Shown piece by piece: positions 43,029 through 51,802 of a DNA stretch of 64,000 nucleotides (its first letter is position 1; each line of letters opens with the position of its first letter). The DNA comes from Halalkalibacter oceani (GTDB lineage: Bacteria; Bacillota; Bacilli; Bacillales; Bacillaceae_D), in the NCBI RefSeq assembly GCF_023715605.1, contig NZ_JAMBOL010000007.1, positions 62,001 through 126,000 of the forward strand. Reading direction: 5' to 3'. The notes beneath the pieces were generated by a model that did no database searches, was not told the DNA's origin, and was given only the letters and a program-made list of their open reading frames with translations. Made by a program: the position numbers and the translations under genes.

Positions 43029-46000
43029 TCATTCTACAGTTAAGTCAATCTTGATAACCTGATCACCCAAGACAGCTATGATAACCGTATCTCCTGCACT
43101 GACAGCCCTAACCTGACCATTCTCTACCGTGGCGATTCCGGAATCTCGGGAGTGCCACATCGCTAGCGACGTTACATCCTCGTCGGTGGTGCCGTCACTC
43201 CATTCGCCCGTCAACGTGATAGCGGCTGTGGTGTTGTCCGTCATGTTCAGGTTGAGCGACTCGGTAGACCCAGTGATTGCCGTCAGCTCAAGCCCTTCAT
43301 CTGCTCCCGGCGCTTCATACGTCCAGTACAATTGCGGCAGCCCGACACCGTCGTTGATGATCCAGACCGGCTCTCCATCCAAATCGTCGTCGCCGGCGAA
43401 CGGCCAATGCTCATACGTGGAACGTTGCATCAATTCCGTGTCTGTTCTCAGGTTGCCGATAGCGTTGTCGGGACCGTTGTGGTAGGAGTATACGGACACC
43501 CCGGACTCGGTGGAAACCAGACCGGCGGGCTCTAAGTCGCCATTCACGTTCCCCGTTGCATACCCGTAGGCAAAGTTTCCGCTGCTAGGGTTACCCGAAA
43601 TGAGACCAGCAGGGAAATTTGTGGCGTTCACGTCGCCCGTGGCGTAGACATGGGCAACGTTCCCGGTATTCCATTCGATCAGACCGCCGGAATTAGACCC
43701 GCTGGAGATGGTGCCCGTGGCGAAAGATAGCACTACCGTACCAGCGTTTGTGCCGATCAGGCCGCCATTGTCTCGATTTATCCCGGGCACCTCTACATCA
43801 CCCGTCGCGTACGTGCGGATGACGGTCGCGGAGTCCCTGTTGTACCCGATGAGACCACCGGTATTATAACCGCCCGTCACGTTGCCGGTTGCGTTGGAAT
43901 CGGCAACCGTTCCAAAGTTCTCTCCGATCAGTCCTCCCGAGCGTGAGCCATCCGTGTATCCAAACACGGTGACGTCCGAACTGGAGTCAGTGACCGTACT
44001 ACCTCCGTCTAGAAATCCAAGCAGCCCCCCGACGATGCCACGACCGGACACTTCACCGGAGACCGTCGCGTTCGTGACGCTCCCATTGCCGTCCAATTTT
44101 CCAACGAGCAAACCGACAAACATTTTCCCCTCAGAATCATCGTCTGTCGTTGTGTCGACGTACGCGTTGTCCAGAACCACATTCTGGATATGTCCTCCTT
44201 GTACATGGCCGAACATCCCTTGGTTATCCTCAGCCCTGTTGATGGTCAGATTGGCAATCGTATGGTCGCCGCCGTCGAACGTTCCGGTAAACGGGTTCCC
44301 GTCCGTACCAATTGGCTCCCAACCCCCGTTTTCCTTATACGACAGGCACCACTCCACATCCGCAAAATCGTCGCAACGAATTTCGCCACCGTCCGTCGCA
44401 GGCAGTTCAATATTGTCGGTTAGCACGAAGTGAGCGTCCAGTTTTTTGCGAATGCTGGTTAATTGCTCGAAATTCGCCACTTCAAACGGAGTCTCTGCCG
44501 TCCCCTCTCCCGTTTCAAACAGATTGTCTACGGTAATCGGATCGCTGATCAACTCCACTGTGTCAGCTTGAAACCGTAGTCTCACGCCTTCCCCGATGCC
44601 TCTAAGAATGAGATGATCGAAGCTGGCCACACCGTCTGTCGTAACAACCGTAGCCGTTCCGCCAACGAGTTCACTCGGGCCGGTGCCCGCATCGGACACC
44701 TCCACCGTCACGGATACCGACTCCGGTATCCGATTGCCAAATGTATCGGTGACGCTCACCGATACGGCAAAAGCCGTTTCTTCCACTACACTCGCCACAG
44801 GGGCGTTGAAATGGAGTTCCGCCAACGTGCCGTATTGGGGTTCCACCGTCATCGTATCGGAGATGATCGCCGCACCGCCGTCGATACGAACCTCGATAGG
44901 TTGCAAGGCGGCATGGTGCAAAATTAACTCGCCACTTGCCTTCCCGTCCGTGAAGCGCAATATGGCGTCCGTCGCCGCGCCTTCCAGCTTCTCGCCGGCG
45001 AAGAAACCCGCAGTTCCATCGGGAGCGAAGCTGTATCCGCTCAAGGTTACGGTATAATCGCCATTAAAATCCCTATCCCGTTCGTCATCGGACCGATAGA
45101 CCTCGACAGTTACATCGACAGGGGTCCCCGCTGAAGCGGTAGGATCAGAAACCGCTACTTTCATATAGTTTGCGTCTTTCCCATCGGATATTGGAGGCCC
45201 ACCGGAGCCACCACCAGATCCACCACTGCCCCTGTCGGTTCCTCCGCCCTGGTTTCCGCTTCCGGGTTCGATCATTTCAATCCGTCCTTCATTGATCAAG
45301 TCGATGATGCGGGCATCGTCTAGCAGGTACAATGTCGAATCCGTCACTTCTTCCGTCACATAAAGCAGGTCGATGACCGCACGGACGATGCTCATCTCCA
45401 TTTCGCTGCCATTCAGCATGACGTTTTGAAAACCTTCCCCGTCGGCATTGTCCGTTACCTCCATCTGGACATCCGAAAAGACGATCGTTTCTGTGACGGA
45501 CGTATTTCCAGAAGCGACAATACGTACCGCGCCGTTTTCTTTGTCGATAACGAGCCGGAGGACGACACTGTCGTTCAGATGAATACTTTCACTTCCTCCG
45601 CCGTGCACCTCCATCGTGCTGCGCACCTCTACTCTGTGTAGATTAACATCTCCTTCGCCGACTTCTTTCGCAATGACCAGGTCGCCCTCAATAATGACAT
45701 TTTGCAATGTTACATTTGATGCGGTCACGGTCACATCGCCGGCAATCCAGTGTAAACTGCCGTCTTCCGGACCAAGTGTGTCGCCTTCCTCGTCAATGAT
45801 CACATGCTCTGCTTCCTTTTCCGGATCAGAGTCCTCCCTCACTTCAAGCGCCTGATCTAGCAGTACAATCGCTTCTGCCCGGGTCAGCGAACGTTCCGGT
45901 TGAAACTGTCCGTCTGGATAGCCGCTCATAATACTGTTCGCCTTGACGGCGCCAATCGCACCGCGGCTCCATTCCGCGATCGCTGTTTCGTCAACGAAGG

Positions 46001-46454
46001 TAGCCGCCGCTGCCGGATCGGGATCAAGCGCTAAAATATTTTTCATCATCTGCGCCGCTTCCGCCCGGCTCACTTCCCGCAACGGACGGAATGACTCATC
46101 TCGATACCCTGATATGTATCCTCCTTGAACTGCAGATGCCACCGCGGGAGCGTACCAGTCGTTCTCATCCACGTCATGAAAGGGGATCGCCGCGCCTGCC
46201 GAAAATCCGAACGCGCGATTGACCAAAACGATAAACTCGGCACGCGTGACCGACTGATCCGGACGAATGGATCCGTCAGGAAAACCATTCAGCATGTTCA
46301 TATTCATCCATTTTTCAATCGTTTCATTTGCCCAATGGCCGGCATAATCGCCCCCTTCCGCCGGATTGGCCTGAACCGCAGGCGCGATGTCTCCCGCTGC
46401 GAGGCACAGAGTCAAAACGAGCCAGACAACCAAACTTAGCTTTTTCAATTGCAT
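43029..46454 (-). CDS. SLH-anchored surface protein with GLUG repeats and Big_2 domain
   Basis: 1141 residues. Signal peptide about 1-28 (LSLVVWLVLTLCLAAG ending VQA). Three SLH domains at about 30-215 (HWANETIEKWMNMNMLNGFP, FRPLREVSRAEAAQMM, FQPERSLTRAEAIVLLDQ). A conserved beta-type segment follows (TLQNVIIEGDLVIAKEVGEG) and a Gly/Ser linker near 420. Ig-like beta domains come next, then GLUG repeats about 745-985 (SGGLIGENFGTVADS, NTGGLIGYN) and a C-terminal Big_2 domain (about 1058-1141). ATG 46454 follows GGGAGGTGG. It is a paralogue of the next gene. Likely an adhesin or cell-surface matrix protein. Confidence 0.92.
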   Translation of the reverse strand: MQLKKLSLVVWLVLTLCLAAGDIAPAVQANPAEGGDYAGHWANETIEKWMNMNMLNGFPDGSIRPDQSVTRAEFIVLVNRAFGFSAGAAIPFHDVDENDWYAPAVASAVQGGYISGYRDESFRPLREVSRAEAAQMMKNILALDPDPAAAATFVDETAIAEWSRGAIGAVKANSIMSGYPDGQFQPERSLTRAEAIVLLDQALEVREDSDPEKEAEHVIIDEEGDTLGPEDGSLHWIAGDVTVTASNVTLQNVIIEGDLVIAKEVGEGDVNLHRVEVRSTMEVHGGGSESIHLNDSVVLRLVIDKENGAVRIVASGNTSVTETIVFSDVQMEVTDNADGEGFQNVMLNGSEMEMSIVRAVIDLLYVTEEVTDSTLYLLDDARIIDLINEGRIEMIEPGSGNQGGGTDRGSGGSGGGSGGPPISDGKDANYMKVAVSDPTASAGTPVDVTVEVYRSDDERDRDFNGDYTVTLSGYSFAPDGTAGFFAGEKLEGAATDAILRFTDGKASGELILHHAALQPIEVRIDGGAAIISDTMTVEPQYGTLAELHFNAPVASVVEETAFAVSVSVTDTFGNRIPESVSVTVEVSDAGTGPSELVGGTATVVTTDGVASFDHLILRGIGEGVRLRFQADTVELISDPITVDNLFETGEGTAETPFEVANFEQLTSIRKKLDAHFVLTDNIELPATDGGEIRCDDFADVEWCLSYKENGGWEPIGTDGNPFTGTFDGGDHTIANLTINRAEDNQGMFGHVQGGHIQNVVLDNAYVDTTTDDDSEGKMFVGLLVGKLDGNGSVTNATVSGEVSGRGIVGGLLGFLDGGSTVTDSSSDVTVFGYTDGSRSGGLIGENFGTVADSNATGNVTGGYNTGGLIGYNRDSATVIRTYATGDVEVPGINRDNGGLIGTNAGTVVLSFATGTISSGSNSGGLIEWNTGNVAHVYATGDVNATNFPAGLISGNPSSGNFAYGYATGNVNGDLEPAGLVSTESGVSVYSYHNGPDNAIGNLRTDTELMQRSTYEHWPFAGDDDLDGEPVWIINDGVGLPQLYWTYEAPGADEGLELTAITGSTESLNLNMTDNTTAAITLTGEWSDGTTDEDVTSLAMWHSRDSGIATVENGQVRAVSAGDTVIIAVLGDQVIKIDLTVE

Positions 46455-46553
46455 AGCCACCTCCCAGATTACAAATGTTTTATTTGATAACACCTTATCT
46501 GAATAATCTTATCACCGCCTACCTCCCAATTTGGTTAAAGAAAGGTTAAAAAA

Positions 46554-46578
46554 GATCCGAGGCTGATAGCCTCGGATC
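46554..46578 (-). terminator. Terminator of the second SLH-GLUG gene
   Basis: GATCCGAGGC (46554-46563) pairs with GCCTCGGATC (46569-46578), followed on the minus strand by TTTTTTAACC. Confidence 0.9.
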
Positions 46579-46729
46579 GGGTCAACCCTCTCGTCAAGAG
46601 TCCGAACAATATGAGTTATCGCAGCAAGTCATGATAACATCCGTCTATCTCATAAGGAGCACAACAGGCTGCAACAAAGCTTTAAAAAACCCCTTTTTTA
46701 AGCATACTGAATACGGAACTTATTCCAAC

Positions 46730-49726
46730 TCAATCGCGCCAGATCAAGGTCGGAAATGAAACACCTTCATCAATTTCCCATACGGCATCATCGATGGTGA
46801 CTTCGTCATATCCGAGAAACTTCCAATCAGTATAAGTTTTATGGTTTTTCATCGCAGCTTCTGTCTCCACTTTAGTTCCTATTCCATTCTCCGGCTCTTG
46901 ATAGTAATACGAATTTATAACTGCTTCACCTCCTCCAACAAGTCCGCCAGCAAGAGATTCAGATGCTGTGACCACACCTGCTGCGTAACTCTCAACAACC
47001 CCGTTGACTTCGTCGTTATAGCCAACGAGTCCTCCAACCACAGTTCTACCCTTTACCGATATGTTGGCAAAGCTTTGGGAAACCTCTTCGAAGTTATGCC
47101 CGATGAGACCACCGATCCTGGCATCGCCTTCCACTGTACCCGATGAGGACACATAAGAGCGGGAGACCGACCCAAGGTTGTATCCGACAAGCCCACCAAC
47201 TGAATTCCAGCCCATTACGTTGACATCGGCATAGCTCTCGGAGATGTCCCCGTTACTGACCCCTACGAGCCCTCCGACGTACTGGTTGCCTTGCACTTTA
47301 TCCGTAGAGACGAAATGGGAGCGGATGACCGTTCCAGAAGTACTCCCTATAAGTCCTCCAATTAACCCATTTCCTACCACAGTCCCCGATGCCGACACAT
47401 TGGATACTGTGACGCCAGTGCTTATTGTCCCTGCAAGGGCACCAGCATTGTCACTTGCATCCGACCAAACCTCTGCATTCTCCAAGTGAATATTTTTGAT
47501 TTCTCCATCATTCACGTATCCAAAAAGCCCCTGATGATCCGCATTCCTTGAAATCCTTAGGTCCGATATCGTGTGTCCGTTGCCATCGAATATTCCTTGA
47601 AAAGGTTCCGTAGTTGTTCCAATCGGAACCCAGCCCCCGGCATCCTCATAAAAGCTTAGATCCTTGGACAGCTTGATGTCTGCATTCAGTTTGTAATGCG
47701 CCGTTAAATCCTTGCTCATATTGGCGAGATGTACCGGACTTTCAATTAAAAATGGCGCCTCACTTGATCCATCTCCTCCCGCAAAGACTCGAACTTCGAT
47801 TGGACGACTCAAGAGCGGAGTTGTCACTTCAGTAATATCCGTTGTGAAACGGAGAATGGCTCCAGTTCCTTCACCTAGCAGTGCCAGGTCATCAAAGGCA
47901 GCCATGCCGTCCTCAATTGCCGCCGTCACATTCCCCTTCAAACTGAACTCTGTTGTATCGCTGTCTTGCACTTCAACCTGAACGGTTCCGGTATTTAGAC
48001 TTGTTAACGGATTACCATACTCGTCCACCACTTGAATGATCGGCTGGTCGTCGAATACGACATTCTCCGTAACTAAGGTACTCGGCTCCTGCACCAGGAT
48101 CAACCGATCCACCGCAGCCGGTTCAGGGGTCATGGTGAACGTATCCACCCCGACTCCGGACACCTCCAGCTGAATCGTCTGCTCGGCGGCATGATGCAAG
48201 CTTAGATTCCCCGATGCTCTTCCATCATGAAAGACAAGGGTTGCGGTGACCGACGCCCCAGACAACGTCGTCCCTGCAAAAGTACCGACTGTCCCATCCG
48301 GCGCAGAAGTATATCCACTTACCGTAACCTCTTTTTCCCCATCAAACGCTGTATCCAAAGTACCATCCGAACGATAGACCGCAAACTCCACGGAAATGTC
48401 CTCACCTGCCACGACGGTTTCCGGATCCGTTGTCAGCTCCATATAATCAGCTTCGATAGGGGCTGGTTTCGAACCAGAACCAGAGCCTGAACCTGAGCCT
48501 GAACCGCCACGATCACGGTCATCATTGTTCCCCATAGTGATAACTTGCAACTCACCATTATTGACCAGCTCGATGATTTCCCCATTTTCCACCAAGTATA
48601 GATAGGAATCCTTGACATTTTCTGTCGCCTGCAGCTGTTCGATCACTGCCCGAACTACCCGCAGCTCGAGGTGACCTCCGTCCATTGTGACGTACTGAAA
48701 GCCATCTCCCGTCATACCTTCCGCTGCTTCCAGATTGGCCGAAGAATAGACCTCCGTTTCCGATATCGCCGTCTCTCCGATCGCCACCACACGAACCGTT
48801 CCATCCTCTTTATCAATGACAAGCAACCGTACTGTACTGTCCTTCAGTCGGATGCTGTCGCTTCCGCCCCCGTGCAGCTGCATCGTCCCTTGCACTTTCA
48901 CATTTTGCAGATCGACATCCCCTTCTCCGACCGACTTGTCAATAATCAAGTCTCCTTCTACGATCAGGTTTTGCAGTGTCGTATCCTGAGCGCTTACGAT
49001 CACATCTCCGCCAATTCGCTCCGTGCCTCTTTCCGGACCGAATGTTTCTCCGTCATCGTCCAGCTTGATATCCTGAGAAGCCTCCCATGTCGTCTTGGCC
49101 TGATCCAGCAGCACGACGGCTTCCGCTCGTGTCAATTCACGCTCCGGCCTAAACCGTCCGTCTGGATAGCCTCCCATCAGCTGCTTCGTCGTTAATGCAC
49201 CGATTGCACCTCGACTCCACTCGGCAATGTTCTTCTCATCAACGTACGTGCCGGCTTGCTCCGGTCTTGTCTCAAGCTCCAAAATCCTGTGGATCATCAC
49301 TGCCGTCTCCTGGCGTGAGACCTCCTTCAACGGTCTGACAGTGTTATCTTCATATCCTTGAATATATCCGGCCGCAACCGCCCTGCCAATTTCCTCCGCA
49401 TACCAATCTCCATCCTTAACATCGCTAAAGGAACCCGTCGAGCCAGTCTCAAATCCAAACACCCGATTCGTGAACACCATCCACTCCGCCCGGGTTATAG
49501 GCTGATCTGGTTTGAAAGAACCGTCCGGATAACCGTTTGCAAGCCCCTGCTCAAGCCAATGCACAATCGTTTCTTTCGCCCAATGCTGAGCATAATCGGG
49601 GCCTTCCATCGACTGGGCCTGACTTTCTTGTGTGAAACACCCTATCACAAGGCATATAGCCATAAATAGAAATAAGATGCCTTTACCGCTGCTCCAAAGA
49701 GGGACGATTTTTTTACTTCGCTTCAA
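46730..49726 (-). CDS. SLH-anchored surface protein with GLUG repeats (paralogue)
   Basis: 998 residues. Starts with TTG at 49726 (AGGAGG about 9 nt upstream). The export signal (KGILFLFMAICLVIGCFTQE) contains VIGC, a possible lipobox, as well as a later AQA cleavage site. Three SLH domains lie at about 40-225 (HWAKETIVHWLEQGLANGYP, SFKPDQPITRAEWMVF, RFRPERELTRAEAVVLLDQ), then the shared segment TLQNLIVEGDLIIDKSVGEG, a (GS)n linker near 415 and Ig-like domains. GLUG repeats span about 760-955 (LIGGLIGSTSGTVIRS, VGGLVGYNLGSVSRSY). It lacks the Big_2 domain of the neighbouring paralogue. Role inferred as surface adhesion. Confidence 0.92.
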   Translation of the reverse strand: MKRSKKIVPLWSSGKGILFLFMAICLVIGCFTQESQAQSMEGPDYAQHWAKETIVHWLEQGLANGYPDGSFKPDQPITRAEWMVFTNRVFGFETGSTGSFSDVKDGDWYAEEIGRAVAAGYIQGYEDNTVRPLKEVSRQETAVMIHRILELETRPEQAGTYVDEKNIAEWSRGAIGALTTKQLMGGYPDGRFRPERELTRAEAVVLLDQAKTTWEASQDIKLDDDGETFGPERGTERIGGDVIVSAQDTTLQNLIVEGDLIIDKSVGEGDVDLQNVKVQGTMQLHGGGSDSIRLKDSTVRLLVIDKEDGTVRVVAIGETAISETEVYSSANLEAAEGMTGDGFQYVTMDGGHLELRVVRAVIEQLQATENVKDSYLYLVENGEIIELVNNGELQVITMGNNDDRDRGGSGSGSGSGSGSKPAPIEADYMELTTDPETVVAGEDISVEFAVYRSDGTLDTAFDGEKEVTVSGYTSAPDGTVGTFAGTTLSGASVTATLVFHDGRASGNLSLHHAAEQTIQLEVSGVGVDTFTMTPEPAAVDRLILVQEPSTLVTENVVFDDQPIIQVVDEYGNPLTSLNTGTVQVEVQDSDTTEFSLKGNVTAAIEDGMAAFDDLALLGEGTGAILRFTTDITEVTTPLLSRPIEVRVFAGGDGSSEAPFLIESPVHLANMSKDLTAHYKLNADIKLSKDLSFYEDAGGWVPIGTTTEPFQGIFDGNGHTISDLRISRNADHQGLFGYVNDGEIKNIHLENAEVWSDASDNAGALAGTISTGVTVSNVSASGTVVGNGLIGGLIGSTSGTVIRSHFVSTDKVQGNQYVGGLVGVSNGDISESYADVNVMGWNSVGGLVGYNLGSVSRSYVSSSGTVEGDARIGGLIGHNFEEVSQSFANISVKGRTVVGGLVGYNDEVNGVVESYAAGVVTASESLAGGLVGGGEAVINSYYYQEPENGIGTKVETEAAMKNHKTYTDWKFLGYDEVTIDDAVWEIDEGVSFPTLIWRD

Positions 49727-50036
49727 CTTAACAACCTCCTACCTTGCTCTCATAGGCAACAAACTGACCTTCCTCATATTCCTTCATTATAGCGCCCACC
49801 TTTCGGCAAAAAGGTTAAAGGATCGTTAAAGGATATTCGTATGGTCAAACAATAGGGGAACAACTCATGATAATGAAAGGAGCTTTTATGAAAGATGAGA
49901 CATGAGAGAGGGGCAGCAATTTAAAACGGAGATAACGAACAAGAAAATCTGAGTGCTGCTCACGACCTAAGCTTGCAAGGCTTACCAAATACTTATTAAG
50001 CCGTTCGTGCAGCACTAAGTTTCCTCAAAAAAAAGA

Positions 50037-50067
50037 AACCTTGAAAGGCATGTAGCCAATCAAGGTT
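50037..50067 (-). terminator. Terminator after the DUF2750 gene (copy 1 of duplicated hairpin)
   Basis: AACCTTGA (50037-50044) pairs with TCAAGGTT (50060-50067); on the minus strand followed by TCTTTTTTTT. The surrounding 38 bp recur at 51351-51389. The interval 49727-50030 holds no gene, only a weak dyad (GTGCTGC/GCAGCAC, about 49950-50012). Confidence 0.8.
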
Positions 50068-50075
50068 TTTAAAAA

Positions 50076-50456
50076 TCAATATTTTTTTAACTCCTCTTCT
50101 AAATCTAAGATTAATGTATCAATATCTAATACAGCAGAGTCTACATTATTCCAAAATATTGAAGGTTTGATTCCATCTACCTTCATACCAGGTAACCATT
50201 CCTGCAAAAAGTCCTCGAGTTCTATCTGTTCTGCTTTATAATTCTTCCATTCATCAACTGCACATAAATTTGCGAATTCTTTTTTCGGCCAAAAGGGCAT
50301 TAGAGGATTTCCATTATCATCTTCTGAGATTGCCCACCCTTCATCTAACAATCCCCAAACTTCCTCAAAGTCAGCTACTTTCTTTATAAAGTATTCATAC
50401 CTTTTTGAAATAGGGAGTTTACTAACTACTTCAATCTCTTTGTTACTCAATAACAT
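50076..50456 (-). CDS. DUF2750 protein, probable immunity to the orphan toxin
   Basis: 126 residues, acidic. KRYEYFIKKVADFEEVWGLL, then DEGWAISEDDNGNPLMPFWP matches DUF2750, a family that often sits next to polymorphic toxins. It starts 8 nt after the orphan toxin stop, the usual toxin-immunity spacing. Specific neutralisation of that toxin is inferred from position. Confidence 0.75.
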   Translation of the reverse strand: MLLSNKEIEVVSKLPISKRYEYFIKKVADFEEVWGLLDEGWAISEDDNGNPLMPFWPKKEFANLCAVDEWKNYKAEQIELEDFLQEWLPGMKVDGIKPSIFWNNVDSAVLDIDTLILDLEEELKKY

Positions 50457-50464
50457 TACCTCCT

Positions 50465-51148
50465 CTATTTTATCCTCTTTCCATAGCCATCATGTTTATG
50501 CTGAGTTCTATGACTTCTTATGGTTTGAAGGTCACTACATTCATATCCATAACCTTTTCTTGCTTCATAACCATGTCTATGTGCCAAATTATATCCTTGT
50601 GGAACTCTTATATTTTTTCTCTTTCCTAGTTTTATTTCATTTATATCTTGCTTTATTTCACCTCTTAAAGCAGTAGATACTTTATCATCATTTGCAATCT
50701 CTTTAAGCCTACTTTGTTTACCCGACCTACCACGATTATCTATACCCTTAATCCCTCTCGAAACACCTTTCGCTAGCGGTCCGCCAATAATGGCTGCGCC
50801 GGCGAGGGCTCTTTCCCAGCCCTCTAGGTGACGGCCTGTGATGGCATCCTTTCCGGTTAAGGCTTCCACGCCGGCCTTGATGTTGCCGACAAATGGCAGA
50901 AAATCGAGGATAGCTGATCCTGCTTCCCGCCAAGTGGATGGACTTGAAGGAGTCTCCTGATCTGAAACGGATTCGCTTATCTGTGTCTGTAGCAACAGGT
51001 GCGAGGTGCGGTAGGTCAGCTGACCTGGTGTAAAGGAGGAAACACGTAGCTGACCTGTTCTGAACATTTGGGAGATGTCGTTTATGTAGGTTGTCAGCGT
51101 TTGAATGTCTGTCTGTAACGCAGATATAATGCCATTTCTGTTGAACAA
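50465..51148 (-). CDS. Orphan LXG-type toxin tip (truncated N-terminus)
   Basis: 227 residues. The first 130 match the hinge and pre-toxin part of the full LXG protein at 51803-53029 (QTDIQTLTTYIND..., TGKDAITGRHLEGWERALAG). The end is a different toxin domain (LGKRKNIRVPQGYNLAHRHG, then YECSDLQTIRSHRTQHKHDG) with several His, resembling polymorphic toxin type 8. The LXG secretion domain is absent, and the TTG at 51148 has no ribosome binding site, so it is probably silent unless recombined onto the full-length gene. Immunity gene follows. Confidence 0.75.
   Translation of the reverse strand: MFNRNGIISALQTDIQTLTTYINDISQMFRTGQLRVSSFTPGQLTYRTSHLLLQTQISESVSDQETPSSPSTWREAGSAILDFLPFVGNIKAGVEALTGKDAITGRHLEGWERALAGAAIIGGPLAKGVSRGIKGIDNRGRSGKQSRLKEIANDDKVSTALRGEIKQDINEIKLGKRKNIRVPQGYNLAHRHGYEARKGYGYECSDLQTIRSHRTQHKHDGYGKRIK
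50740..51118 (-). repeat. About 380-bp duplicated hinge/pre-toxin DNA, copy 1
   Basis: Nearly identical (only scattered differences seen by eye) to 52126-52504 in the full-length LXG gene. It provides the homology for exchange of toxin tips. Confidence 0.85.
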
Positions 51149-51357
51149 GAACGTAGGTCATTTCTGACATCATCCGTTTTAAGATTCACATTCACATAAT
51201 ATTTATTTATTGAAACAACAGTGCAAGGAACAATGTGATCAGATACTCATTATTTTGCTCCTCTATATTGAAACTAGCAACGCGCTCAAGTAGTCGTGTT
51301 GTTATTTCCTACTCCTGCCTTGATTAGTAGTAATATCATTACTCTGCTACAAAAAGA

Positions 51358-51388
51358 AACCTTGAAAGGCATTTAGCCAATCAAGGTT
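51358..51388 (-). terminator. Terminator after the first immunity gene (copy 2 of duplicated hairpin)
   Basis: AACCTTGA (51358-51365) and TCAAGGTT (51381-51388), followed on the minus strand by TCTTTTTG. Near-identical to the hairpin at 50037-50067. Confidence 0.75.
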
Positions 51389-51391
51389 TAA

Positions 51392-51790
51392 TCAATTTTT
51401 CTTAAACCCTACTCTTACTTCACCATCATGAAATATTTCAATAACATATCCTGTAGATGGCGAAAATATCCATGTATCAAAACTTACAGCAGTAACATCA
51501 TCTATAACTTTAAATACTTTATCTAAAGTAGATCGAATAATAGGTAAAGCCTCTTGGTCCCAAATTACATAAACAACATCACTGTATTCATCTACGTTTT
51601 GGTCAAAAAAGGAGATTATCTCATCGATTGTATTCACTTCAGCATAACTAGACACTTTCTCCCATTCAATACGTCCCCACTTAAATGGAAATGAACTTTC
51701 AAAATTACTTACTATTTGCTCTCTATTATTATCAGAAAAGACATGTACATCCTCCCCTAGTGCTTCAATACATTCATCAAATAAACTCAT
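51392..51790 (-). CDS. Probable immunity protein for the full-length LXG toxin
   Basis: 132 residues, acidic and soluble (SLFDECIEALGEDVHVFSDN, then FPFKWGRIEWEKV and a C-terminal YVIEIFHDGEVRVGFKK). No named family is recognised with certainty; it resembles small CdiI-type immunity proteins. It starts 12 nt downstream of the toxin gene, which is the basis for the call. Confidence 0.65.
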   Translation of the reverse strand: MSLFDECIEALGEDVHVFSDNNREQIVSNFESSFPFKWGRIEWEKVSSYAEVNTIDEIISFFDQNVDEYSDVVYVIWDQEALPIIRSTLDKVFKVIDDVTAVSFDTWIFSPSTGYVIEIFHDGEVRVGFKKN

Positions 51791-51802
51791 CTAAAGTCCA
51801 CC

